From contig CAYSMF010000002.1 of NCBI GenBank assembly GCA_964432155.1, forward strand, positions 143,233 through 207,232: DNA of 64,000 nt. The letters are read 5' to 3'. The notes below the pieces were generated by a model. It was not told where the DNA came from and searched no databases. It saw only the letters and a program-made list of their open reading frames with translations. Origin of the DNA: UBA10438 sp964432155. GTDB taxonomy: Bacteria > Bacteroidota > Ignavibacteria > Kapaibacteriales > Kapaibacteriaceae. This document shows, piece by piece, positions 35,120-42,706 of this stretch. Both the position numbers and the translations under genes were made by a program. Each line of letters starts with the position of its first letter. Position 1 is the stretch's first letter.

Positions 35120-35587
35120 CTAGGCAACTTCCGTCGCAACTGGCGCGGTAATGACGATATGACGAAGATCGTCGTTCTGCTCATCGGCTGTGATGCGAAC
35201 ATCCCACCGGCGTGTTGGCATGAGCTCTGCAGCCTTGTCCGGCCATTCGATCAACTTGATTGCATCGTGTGCAAACACCATGTCGTCGAAACCGACTTCG
35301 GCAAGCTCTTCTGGCGAGTCAATGCGATAGAGATCGACATGGTAGAGCTTGACGGGCTCGCCCTCGAGGGTCGTGCCGGCGTACTGGTTGATGATCGTAA
35401 ACGTCGGACTGGTGACGAGATCGTCAACAGAGAAGTGCTCGCAAACGCCCTTGACGAATTCGGTCTTTCCGGCACCGAGGTCGCCCTCGAGCGCAACCAC
35501 ATCACCAACGCGCAAACGCTCTGCGAACTGCTTCCCTATCTCAATTGTCTCGGCTTCGCTATGCGAACGGAGGTTGAATTCCTCCAT
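35120..35587 (-). CDS. tsaE: tRNA threonylcarbamoyladenosine biosynthesis ATPase TsaE
   Basis: TsaE is the ATPase that supports the TsaB-TsaD complex in making t6A37 of ANN-decoding tRNAs. The 155-residue protein has Walker A LEGDLGAGKTEFVKG near 33, TSPTFTIINQY near 60, LYHVDLYR near 79 and a late IEWPDKAAELMP. It lies 42 bases downstream of porX on the same strand. Confidence 0.95.
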   Translation of the reverse strand: MEEFNLRSHSEAETIEIGKQFAERLRVGDVVALEGDLGAGKTEFVKGVCEHFSVDDLVTSPTFTIINQYAGTTLEGEPVKLYHVDLYRIDSPEELAEVGFDDMVFAHDAIKLIEWPDKAAELMPTRRWDVRITADEQNDDLRHIVITAPVATEVA

Positions 35588-35629
35588 GGAGTGTATCCCA
35601 TACTGGAACAGGAACGTGCTAGCCCCCTA

Positions 35630-37195
35630 TCAACGGGGCTCCAAAGTTACCACGGGAAGAATCATCTCCTCCATGGAAATTCCCCCATGCTGGAAGGAAT
35701 CGCGGTATTTGGCCAGATAGTGATGATAATCGGTCGGGTAGACGAAATAATGGTCGTCTTTGGCGATCACGACGCTGGTGGCCGAGCCGCCCCCTGCAGG
35801 AATCTTATAGGCCTGGGGATCACGGATGATCATGGCGTCGCGCGCTTCGGCCTTGACATTTCGTCCAATCTTGTAACGAAGATTCGTGGTGGTTTCGCGG
35901 TCGCCGATGACCTTTGATGCCCGCATGCAGCGCACACTTCCGTGGTCGGTGGTGATCACGATCTGGATGTCCTTCACCGTTGAAAGAGCGCGGAGAATTC
36001 CGTAGAACGAAGAGTGGAGGAACCATGAGCGCGTGAGCGACCGATAGGCAGACTCGTCCGGCGCGATTTCCTTCAGAATTGGATAATCCGACCGCGAGTG
36101 GGCAATCATGTCGACGGCATTGATAACGATGGCCGTCAGGTGATGCTTGGCATAGCGCATGATGTCCGATTCGATCCGCTTGCCGAAATCCGTATCGATG
36201 ATCTTGATGTACTGGAGATCGTTCTTCAGCTGCACACGACGTCGTTGCAGCAACATTGCAAGCAGTTCCTTCTCGTGACGATTGAGCGTATGCTCATCAT
36301 TGCCCCGCTCGTCAATCGTGAACTGCGGATAGTGCTTGTTGATCTCTGTTGGGAACAACCCGGCAAAGATCGAATTGCGGGCATACGGCGTTGCTGTGGG
36401 AAGAATCGAGCAATAGTAGTCGCGCTGAATGGTGAAGAGCGGACGTAGGTAGGTCTCCATCATCATCCATTGATCGAGACGCATACAGTCGACAACGATG
36501 AACACTGTTGGACGTCCGCTCTTGAGCTTAGGAATCAAATGCGTGTCGGCGATATGGGGCGAGAGCAGCGGCGCACCATCAGGACGTTTATCCGAGAGCC
36601 AGTCGAAGTACTCATCCTCGACGAAGCGTGAGAACGCCCCATTACACTCGCGCCATTGATCGCGGAGCGATTGCTCGAGTCCGACCGTTGGATGCTGATC
36701 CACCTCGAGCGAACGCTCGGTGAGTTTGAGATACACATCGAGCCAGTCGGACCAATCCATATGATCCATGAGGCGACGCGTAATGTCGGAGTATCCCTGA
36801 TGAAAATCCTGTGTGATCTTCTCTTCGGTGATGCGCTGTGTATCGAGGAATTTCTTGCAGGCAGCAAGTATCTGCGTTGGGTTAACGGGCTTGGTGAGGT
36901 AGTCGTCGATCTTGCGACCGATAGCCTCTTCCATGAGCGACTCTTGCTCATTCTTGGTGACCATGACGATCGGAATTGAGGGATCAATGTCCTTCAACAC
37001 CGAGAGCGTCTCGAGTCCGGAGATACCAACCATGCTCTCGTCAAGGAAGACCAAGTCGTATCGATTCTCCTGCACGAGTTCGATCGCGTCCTCGCCATTG
37101 GTAGCTGTCGACACATCGTAGCCGCGCTGCTGCAGCAGAATGATGTGCGGACGCAGCAAATCGATTTCGTCGTCGACCCAGAGAATCTTACTCAT
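35630..37195 (-). CDS. porX: PorX-type response regulator (REC plus PglZ-like phosphatase domain)
   Basis: PorX controls T9SS gene expression and acts with PorY and SigP in Porphyromonas. The 521 residues hold an N-terminal receiver (acid pocket Asp8/Asp9, phosphoacceptor Asp52 in VFLDES, Thr80, Lys102), a helical linker (115-220), and a PglZ/alkaline-phosphatase-like domain with FIVVDCMRLDQW (Asp236), the active-site Thr region ILPTATPYARN and ITTDHGS. Its presence ties the four T9SS cargo proteins of the window to a regulated export system. Confidence 0.93.
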   Translation of the reverse strand: MSKILWVDDEIDLLRPHIILLQQRGYDVSTATNGEDAIELVQENRYDLVFLDESMVGISGLETLSVLKDIDPSIPIVMVTKNEQESLMEEAIGRKIDDYLTKPVNPTQILAACKKFLDTQRITEEKITQDFHQGYSDITRRLMDHMDWSDWLDVYLKLTERSLEVDQHPTVGLEQSLRDQWRECNGAFSRFVEDEYFDWLSDKRPDGAPLLSPHIADTHLIPKLKSGRPTVFIVVDCMRLDQWMMMETYLRPLFTIQRDYYCSILPTATPYARNSIFAGLFPTEINKHYPQFTIDERGNDEHTLNRHEKELLAMLLQRRRVQLKNDLQYIKIIDTDFGKRIESDIMRYAKHHLTAIVINAVDMIAHSRSDYPILKEIAPDESAYRSLTRSWFLHSSFYGILRALSTVKDIQIVITTDHGSVRCMRASKVIGDRETTTNLRYKIGRNVKAEARDAMIIRDPQAYKIPAGGGSATSVVIAKDDHYFVYPTDYHHYLAKYRDSFQHGGISMEEMILPVVTLEPR

Positions 37196-37244
37196 GACAT
37201 GTCCTCGTTCGTAGAAAGCGCTACCGTCAGCATCTCTTGACGCA

Positions 37245-37682
37245 TCAAGGTCGAATTATTGCCATCGTCGTCGTTGCCTTCGCAATGAGCTCTTCTTCCC
37301 CATCGTCGTTGGCGCAGTAGACGGAGGCCTCGCAGAAGTGCATCGAATTGCCAGCCTTGGCAACGGTGCCCACGGCACGAAGCTTTGCACCGAGCCCCTT
37401 ACGGAAATACGACACCTTGAGTTCTGCTGTCACGGTGTGTTCGTCGGGTCCGACCAGCGTAAAGCCTGCAAACCCTGCGGCCACATCGGCAATGGTAGCT
37501 GTCACACCGCCATGCACCAAACCGATCTGCTGTTGGTGCTCCTTCCCAAGCGTGATCTCGGCTTCGACATAGCCGGGCTCGATCACTGTGAGCACACATC
37601 CGATGTGCTTCATGAATTCCTGGCGTTCCAGGTGGTTAATGATCGTCTGGCGGAAGTCTGGGTTTTTTACGGTGAAGTTCAT
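37245..37682 (-). CDS. PaaI-family hotdog thioesterase
   Basis: From ATG 37682 the protein has 145 residues. The hotdog signature is QIGLVHGGVTATIADVAAGFAG with the HGG loop and a following Asp (quoted in part), then VTAELKVSYFRKGLG. PaaI-type enzymes hydrolyse acyl-CoA thioesters. The longer frame upstream is antisense to the XRE gene and is rejected. It is divergent from that regulator and shares its operator region, so it may be under its control. Confidence 0.88.
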   Translation of the reverse strand: MNFTVKNPDFRQTIINHLERQEFMKHIGCVLTVIEPGYVEAEITLGKEHQQQIGLVHGGVTATIADVAAGFAGFTLVGPDEHTVTAELKVSYFRKGLGAKLRAVGTVAKAGNSMHFCEASVYCANDDGEEELIAKATTTMAIIRP

Positions 37683-37686
37683 GGTG

Positions 37687-37694
37687 CAAAAGTA
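37687..37694 (-). promoter_or_regulatory. Thioesterase promoter -7 box, four bases before the ATG
   Basis: TACTTTTG on the minus strand fits TAnnTTTG and ends four bases before ATG 37682; leaderless start predicted. Operator 1 lies immediately upstream of it. Confidence 0.5.
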
Positions 37695-37705
37695 GCACCG
37701 TCCCA

Positions 37706-37723
37706 TGTCAACTTTACTTGACA
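37706..37723. promoter_or_regulatory. Operator 1 of the XRE module
   Basis: TGTCAA-N6-TTGACA, an 18-base inverted repeat. Its right arm contains the TTG that forms the -33 element of the XRE promoter. It lies in the gap between the thioesterase and XRE genes. Confidence 0.75.
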
Positions 37724-37733
37724 TTGCGAACCA

Positions 37734-37751
37734 TGTCAAGTATATTTGACA
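37734..37751. promoter_or_regulatory. Operator 2 of the XRE module, overlapping the -7 box
   Basis: A second TGTCAA-N6-TTGACA, 28 bases centre to centre from operator 1. It covers the -7 box TATATTTG (37741-37748) and ends at the base before ATG 37752, so a bound protein would block both promoter and start codon. Confidence 0.75.
37741..37748 (+). promoter_or_regulatory. XRE operon promoter -7 box
   Basis: TATATTTG with TTG exactly 20 bases upstream (37718-37720). The start codon follows three bases later, predicting a leaderless transcript. Confidence 0.75.
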
Positions 37752-37964
37752 ATGGCTGAACCCAAATTGGTCAATCGCGTCAGAGCTGTGCGCAGCGAGC
37801 GTGGCATTACACAGGCCACGCTGGCAGAGCGTGTCGGTGTGAGCAGGCAGAGCATCAACTACATCGAGCAGGGTACCTATGCCCCCTCGGTAGCGCTTGC
37901 TCTCCGAATAGCCGCAGAGCTCGGACGGCGCGTCGATGAAATCTTCATTCTGGAGCAGGAGTAA
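37752..37964 (+). CDS. XRE-family helix-turn-helix regulator
   Basis: The 70-residue protein is a bare Cro/CI-type DNA-binding domain: VNRVRAVRSERGITQATLAERVGVSR with the recognition helix at about 28-42 and SINYIEQGTYAPSVALALRIA after it (quoted in part). I choose ATG 37752; a TTG two codons earlier is part of the operator. Two matching operators overlap its promoter, so it most likely represses itself and perhaps the divergent thioesterase. Two membrane-protein genes follow. Confidence 0.92.
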   Translation: MAEPKLVNRVRAVRSERGITQATLAERVGVSRQSINYIEQGTYAPSVALALRIAAELGRRVDEIFILEQE

Positions 37965-37967
37965 CGC

Positions 37968-38477
37968 ATGCAATCATCACAACCTATGAGTAGCATCCAC
38001 AGCGTAGAATCGATGATCAAGCACGATGAAATCCTGCGATATCGCAGCTTTCAGACGGCGTACGTCGTGCTCATCGCAAGCCTCGCGCTCATGATGGGCG
38101 TCGGAGGAATCTACCTCTACTTCCTTCCAGAGCTCGAACTCGTGGGTATCACACTCGTCCTGACAGCGATGCTGATTGGAGCAGTGTACATGATCGCTCT
38201 CAAGGTCCGTGGCATAGTTGGAGCCGCTAGCGAGGTGGTGCTGAGTACGCGCGAGCAACGCAAGGCAGCGCGCAACGAGATCATGATCCGGGGTGCATTG
38301 TTCGCGGTGTTCATGACGGTGTTCACGTGGCTCACTGACGACGACGCAAGCCCCCTCAAGCTCGCCTTCACAGGTGTCTTCAACTTCGTTTTCTGGTCAC
38401 TCGGAATGTATGCGTACTACGTCATCCGCGGCAAGCGGAAGTCCGCACGTGACGCATCGGAGGGCGATGCCGTATGA
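37968..38477 (+). CDS. Four-helix membrane protein A of the XRE module
   Basis: A 169-residue protein with four predicted membrane segments (about 28-48, 55-75, 105-123, 130-148) and a charged loop (STREQRKAARNEIMIRG) between the second and third. No family recognised with certainty. An AGGAG six bases before the ATG overlaps the end of the regulator gene. It resembles the next protein (FLPELELVGITLVLTAML versus WFPELEQTTITLAIVALF), which points to a tandem duplication. Confidence 0.8.
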   Translation: MQSSQPMSSIHSVESMIKHDEILRYRSFQTAYVVLIASLALMMGVGGIYLYFLPELELVGITLVLTAMLIGAVYMIALKVRGIVGAASEVVLSTREQRKAARNEIMIRGALFAVFMTVFTWLTDDDASPLKLAFTGVFNFVFWSLGMYAYYVIRGKRKSARDASEGDAV

Positions 38478-38965
38478 TACGACGAGCATTTCGGTGGTTG
38501 GGCCTCGACCATCTCCTTCCGCACGACGAGTCCGACGAGATTGTACGTGCCATTCGGCACCGATCAGCGCACACAACAATACGACTCACCGTCATCGGCT
38601 GCATCCTCGTCAGCGCCGTGTTGCGCATCTGGTTTCCAGAGCTTGAGCAGACAACCATTACCCTTGCCATCGTCGCACTCTTCATGATGATCACCAGCAG
38701 TCTGATCAACTCCTATCATGGTGTTGACAACGCCGAGGAGGAACTGCGCGATCGGGAGCCAACGCCGCAGCATTCCATGTTTCGAACATTCGTCTCGCTC
38801 TTCGTACTCACCTACGCAGGAGTGGCCCTCACAGATATGCTGTTCGAACGAGTCGCGCCAAGCGAGCTCGACCTCTTGGGATATGCCGTACAAGCCGCAA
38901 TGTTTGCGGGCTTCTTCACGATTGGAAACGCAAAGAAAAACAAGCGCACGACACGTTCGTCATAG
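38474..38965 (+). CDS. Four-helix membrane protein B of the XRE module
   Basis: A 163-residue protein with four predicted membrane segments, overlapping the previous gene by four bases (ATGA). Same layout as its neighbour: short N-terminal part, two helices, a charged loop (NAEEELRDREPTPQ), two helices, basic tail. Small XRE regulators next to membrane proteins of this size are common in bacteria; a role in envelope sensing is only a guess. Confidence 0.8.
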   Translation: MIRRAFRWLGLDHLLPHDESDEIVRAIRHRSAHTTIRLTVIGCILVSAVLRIWFPELEQTTITLAIVALFMMITSSLINSYHGVDNAEEELRDREPTPQHSMFRTFVSLFVLTYAGVALTDMLFERVAPSELDLLGYAVQAAMFAGFFTIGNAKKNKRTTRSS

Positions 38966-38995
38966 TGCATCGACACACTATTGTGGTGGAATGCT

Positions 38996-40300
38996 ATGAA
39001 CATGAACAAGCTCACAGTCAAGGCCCAAGAGGCCGTGCAACAGGCGCAAGAACTCGCCGGCGAGCACTCCAATCAAGTCCTTGAACCGCTTCACCTGCTT
39101 GGAGCCTTGCTGGCTGACCAAGAAGGTGTGGTTGGACCTATTCTCTCGAAGGCTGGCGCGCAGACATCGGTGGTTGCGCAGAAGGTAACAGATGCCATCG
39201 CTGCATTGCCGAAGGTGCAAGGGGCTGGTGGCATGGGTATCTCGTCTGACGGACAGAAGGCGCTACAGGATGCCTTCGCTGAAGCATCAAAACTGAACGA
39301 CGAGTATGTGAGTACCGAGCACCTGTTGCTTGGCATCGTTGGATCGAAGTCGAATGCTGGACAGATGCTTCGTGATCAAGGCGTCACGCGCGACGTTGTC
39401 CTCAAGGTTCTCAAAGACATCCGCGGCAATCGTCGAGTGACCGGACAGAATGCGGAGGAAACGTATCAATCACTCGAGAAGTATGCGCGTAATCTCAACG
39501 AAGAAGCACGCAAAGGGAAGATCGATCCGGTGATCGGTCGCGAAGAAGAGATCCGTCGAGTTCTTCAAGTACTCGCACGCCGCACGAAGAACAACCCTGT
39601 CCTCATTGGTGAGCCTGGTGTTGGTAAGACGGCCATTGTCGAAGGCATTGCCCAGCGCATTGTCTCGCAAGACGTGCCGGAAACACTTCGTTCGAAGACG
39701 ATTTACTCGCTTGACATGGGTGCGTTGATTGCAGGAACCCAGTACCGAGGTCAGTTCGAAGAGCGTCTCAAGGCTGTAATCAAAGAGGTTGCCGACTCAA
39801 ACGGTGAGTTTGTGCTCTTCATCGACGAGTTGCATACCCTCATCGGTGCAGGTGCTACGGGTGGTGCAATGGACGCGGCAAACATTCTCAAGCCAGCGCT
39901 TGCGCGTGGTGAGTTGCGCGCCATCGGCGCAACTACGCTCGACGAGTACCGTCAGCACATCGAAAAAGATCCCGCACTTGAGCGTCGCTTCCAAAAGGTG
40001 CTCGTGCAGGAACCAACCGTTGACGACACCATCAGCATCCTACGCGGACTCAAGGAACGCTACGAAGTGCACCACGGTGTGCGCATCACTGATGCAGCAA
40101 TCGTGGCTGCTGCGCAGCTCTCGAACCGCTACATCACAGACCGCTTCCTGCCCGACAAAGCCATTGACCTTGTCGACGAAGCAGCGTCGAAGCTGCGTAT
40201 CGAGATTGATTCCATGCCCGAAGAGCTCGACTCACTGGAACGCCGCATCCGTCAGCTCGAGATCGAGCGGCAGGCGTTGTTGAGGGAGTTGGGCTCGTAA
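38996..40300 (+). CDS. clpB: ClpB-type chaperone ending after the first ATPase domain
   Basis: Full ClpB (about 860 residues) is a disaggregase with N domain, NBD1, coiled-coil M domain and NBD2. This 434-residue product has the N domain (LTVKAQEAVQQAQELA start), then NBD1 with Walker A GEPGVGKT (205-212), Walker B VLFIDE near 273, and the Arg finger segment LERRFQ. It stops in the first turns of the M domain (RQLEIERQALLREL). The next bases belong to a minus-strand gene, so nothing of M or NBD2 follows. Start ATG 38996 has GGTGGA five bases upstream. Confidence 0.9.
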   Translation: MNMNKLTVKAQEAVQQAQELAGEHSNQVLEPLHLLGALLADQEGVVGPILSKAGAQTSVVAQKVTDAIAALPKVQGAGGMGISSDGQKALQDAFAEASKLNDEYVSTEHLLLGIVGSKSNAGQMLRDQGVTRDVVLKVLKDIRGNRRVTGQNAEETYQSLEKYARNLNEEARKGKIDPVIGREEEIRRVLQVLARRTKNNPVLIGEPGVGKTAIVEGIAQRIVSQDVPETLRSKTIYSLDMGALIAGTQYRGQFEERLKAVIKEVADSNGEFVLFIDELHTLIGAGATGGAMDAANILKPALARGELRAIGATTLDEYRQHIEKDPALERRFQKVLVQEPTVDDTISILRGLKERYEVHHGVRITDAAIVAAAQLSNRYITDRFLPDKAIDLVDEAASKLRIEIDSMPEELDSLERRIRQLEIERQALLRELGS

Positions 40301-40317
40301 CCGCCCTATTCCCACCC

Positions 40318-41001
40318 TTACTTGAGCGTATAGCTCTTCAGCATCTCGATAGCCCCCTTCAACTTCTTACCGAAGATGATCTGGGATGGGGTTTCAATGC
40401 GAACGGTAACACCAAGCGACGGCGCGAACCAGTAGTAGTGGAATGTGCTGTAATCAGATACAACGGTACCGTTTTGCGTGACTACGCGTGACACCGTGAT
40501 CTTGATCTTGACTGTACGAACCTGAGTTCCAGAGATCGTTACTTGTTCTTCTGATACGCGTTCGCTGGCGATACGTCGTGTTGTTTCGACAACAACACCG
40601 TTGACATTGTCGCGATCGATGTTGAAGAGATTGCTCGACACACCGCTCGTGATCGGCATGCGGATCCAAACCTGATCATACCACGCATCCCAGCTGCTAC
40701 CACGAACAACAATATCATTGTACTTGTCGACGGAATAGAACGATGAATCAGTATTGCTGCCCTTGACAACCCACACGTCAGTTTCGTCGTCAAACACAAT
40801 TCCTGACGCGACAACAGAATCCGTGTGCGTCTTTTCCGAACCGGCAACCACTGCCCCGTTTGTATCCGTGTCGTACGTTTCAAACGTATACGTCGACCCA
40901 ACGCGTGGCATCGATGTTGTGGTAGCATTGTCAGGTGTCGTTGACGTTGAACAGGCAGCGACAACAATTGCAAGTGACACCAGCAGAGTTGCAAACTTCA
41001 T
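40318..41001 (-). CDS. Putative lipoprotein, unknown function
   Basis: From ATG 41001 the product has 227 residues, starting MKFATLLVSLAIVVAACS with a lipobox, then a Thr/Ser-rich linker and a beta-rich domain (TYTFETYDTDTNGAVVAG, FHYYWFAPSLGVTVRIET). The closing part resembles the repeating-strand domains of LolA/LolB- or DUF-type lipoproteins that carry a measured value of strands, but no family can be named. It converges on clpB with a 17-base gap. Confidence 0.78.
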   Translation of the reverse strand: MKFATLLVSLAIVVAACSTSTTPDNATTTSMPRVGSTYTFETYDTDTNGAVVAGSEKTHTDSVVASGIVFDDETDVWVVKGSNTDSSFYSVDKYNDIVVRGSSWDAWYDQVWIRMPITSGVSSNLFNIDRDNVNGVVVETTRRIASERVSEEQVTISGTQVRTVKIKITVSRVVTQNGTVVSDYSTFHYYWFAPSLGVTVRIETPSQIIFGKKLKGAIEMLKSYTLK

Positions 41002-41055
41002 GGTCGTTCTTTCGGTACGTAATGTTGAATATGTTGTGTTGAGGCATTCAAATGA

Positions 41056-41087
41056 AAAGGTCGCGACGTGATGTCGTCGCGACCTTT
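41056..41087 (-). terminator. Terminator of the nuoGHI operon
   Basis: AAAGGTCGCGACG pairs perfectly with CGTCGCGACCTTT around a six-base loop; on the minus strand it is followed by TTTTCATTTG. It lies 33 bases after the nuoI stop. Confidence 0.85.
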
Positions 41088-41119
41088 GTGAAATCAGTCG
41101 TGCGGGAACACCTACGGCA

Positions 41120-41620
41120 TCAGCGCCACTGGCGCAGAAACTCGAGGCGCTCTTGAAGTTGTGCAACTGGCACGAGGAGCTTTTCCTTGCCGAAGATGCC
41201 TTCTTCTTGTGAGCCGAAGACGAGCTCGTAATCCTTGCTCATCACGATTGCTTCTTCTGGACAGACTTCTTCGCAGAAGCCACAGTAGATGCAGCGAAGC
41301 ATGTTGATTTCGAACTTCTCTGGATACCGTTCCTTTTCCTTCTCTGTTTCAGCCGCGCGCACTTCGATGGCAAGCGCTGGGCATACACGCGAGCAGAGTC
41401 CGCATGCAACGCAACGTTCGCCGTCCTCTTCTTGGACAAGGACTGGACGTCCGCGATACGAGCCTTCCGGGATCCACCGTTCTTCTGGATACTGACGTGT
41501 GAACTTCGGCTTGAACATCTGCTTGAGAGTCAGGCCGAGCCCCTTGGCAATCTCAGGGAGATAGATTCGCTCCCAAAAGGTGAGTCGCTGAGCTTCTGTA
41601 TTCGACGAGATATTTGCCAT
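41120..41620 (-). CDS. nuoI: NADH-quinone oxidoreductase subunit I (complex I)
   Basis: NuoI carries the N6a/N6b [4Fe-4S] clusters that pass electrons towards quinone. The 166 residues have two ferredoxin motifs, CVACGLCSRVCPALAIEV near 71 and CIYCGFCEEVCPEEAIVM near 111. It is last of nuoG-nuoH-nuoI, 35 bases after nuoH, and ends at a strong terminator instead of continuing into nuoJ. Confidence 0.96.
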   Translation of the reverse strand: MANISSNTEAQRLTFWERIYLPEIAKGLGLTLKQMFKPKFTRQYPEERWIPEGSYRGRPVLVQEEDGERCVACGLCSRVCPALAIEVRAAETEKEKERYPEKFEINMLRCIYCGFCEEVCPEEAIVMSKDYELVFGSQEEGIFGKEKLLVPVAQLQERLEFLRQWR

Positions 41621-41655
41621 AGCTGTCTGGTACCGTTCTTGAGTTCAACGAGTGC

Positions 41656-42702
41656 TTAGTTGAAGAAATACACGCCAAGTCCAGTAAGGATGACGTTGGC
41701 GAGAGCCAGTGGAAGGAGGATCTTCCAACCGAGGTTCATCAGCTGATCGTAACGGAAGCGTGGAAGCGACCAACGAATCCAGATGAACACAAACACGAGC
41801 GCAAACGCCTTTGTCAGGAATGCAACATGACCGATGATGACCATCGGGATCGATGTTGCTGGCAGACCAAGAATTGCGGCATCGTCAAGGAATGGAATTG
41901 CATCCCAACCGCCGAGATACAACGCAGCCATGATGCAGCTTGATGCAAGGATGTTTGCGTATTCAGCGAGGTAGAGCAGACCGAACTTCATGCCCGAGTA
42001 CTCAGTGTGATATCCACCGACGAGCTCCGGCTCTGCTTCTGGAAGGTCAAATGGTGCGCGATTAGTCTCGGCAAGTGCCGTGATAAGGAACAAGATGAAC
42101 CCAAACGGCTGGAGGAAGACAAGCCAGATGTGTTCGCTCTGCCACGTGATAAACTCAACCAAGTTCAACGTACCTGCGATCAGCACCACGCCAACGATTG
42201 CCAAGCCCATCGAGAGCTCGTACGAAATCATCTGCGCCGACGAGCGTAAGCCACCCATGAGCGAGTACTTGTTGTTCGAGCTCCAACCCGCAAGCGCTAC
42301 ACCGTAAACGCCAACGGACGTCATGGCAAGCACCGCAAGGACACCAATGTTCATGTTCGGTGTCATCGTGAGCGAGTAGAGTGTACCACCGATGTCGACA
42401 GGCGGCGTGAAAGGAATCACCGCAAACACGGTGACGGATACCCCGATGGCGATGATCGGCGCCAACAAGTGGAACTTGTAATCTGCAGCTGCAGGAACAA
42501 CGTCCTCTTTGAGGTAAAGCTTAATCACGTCGGCAAACGACTGGAACAGACCCCATGGGCCTACCCGGTTTGGACCGATACGATTCTGAATCCACGCAGC
42601 GATCTTCCGTTCAGCAAGAACCATGTAGGCCGCCGCGACGAGCATGAGGTTGACAAGAATGCCAGCCTGTACAAGGACGATGATCAGTTCTGTTGTAGAC
42701 AT
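41656..42702 (-). CDS. nuoH: NADH-quinone oxidoreductase subunit H (complex I)
   Basis: NuoH is the membrane subunit that forms much of the quinone chamber. The 348-residue protein has about eight membrane segments with AERKIAAWIQNRIGPNRVGPWG near 30 (in part), AETNRAPFDLPEAEPELVGG near 200 and a closing LPRFRYDQLMNLGWK. It starts four bases after nuoG ends. Confidence 0.97.
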   Translation of the reverse strand: MSTTELIIVLVQAGILVNLMLVAAAYMVLAERKIAAWIQNRIGPNRVGPWGLFQSFADVIKLYLKEDVVPAAADYKFHLLAPIIAIGVSVTVFAVIPFTPPVDIGGTLYSLTMTPNMNIGVLAVLAMTSVGVYGVALAGWSSNNKYSLMGGLRSSAQMISYELSMGLAIVGVVLIAGTLNLVEFITWQSEHIWLVFLQPFGFILFLITALAETNRAPFDLPEAEPELVGGYHTEYSGMKFGLLYLAEYANILASSCIMAALYLGGWDAIPFLDDAAILGLPATSIPMVIIGHVAFLTKAFALVFVFIWIRWSLPRFRYDQLMNLGWKILLPLALANVILTGLGVYFFN

Positions 42703-42706
42703 GGGC

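Noticed and set aside
40301..40500. Continuation of clpB by a frameshift
   Set aside because: No M-domain or NBD2 motif follows in any forward frame; the segment codes for the lipoprotein on the other strand.
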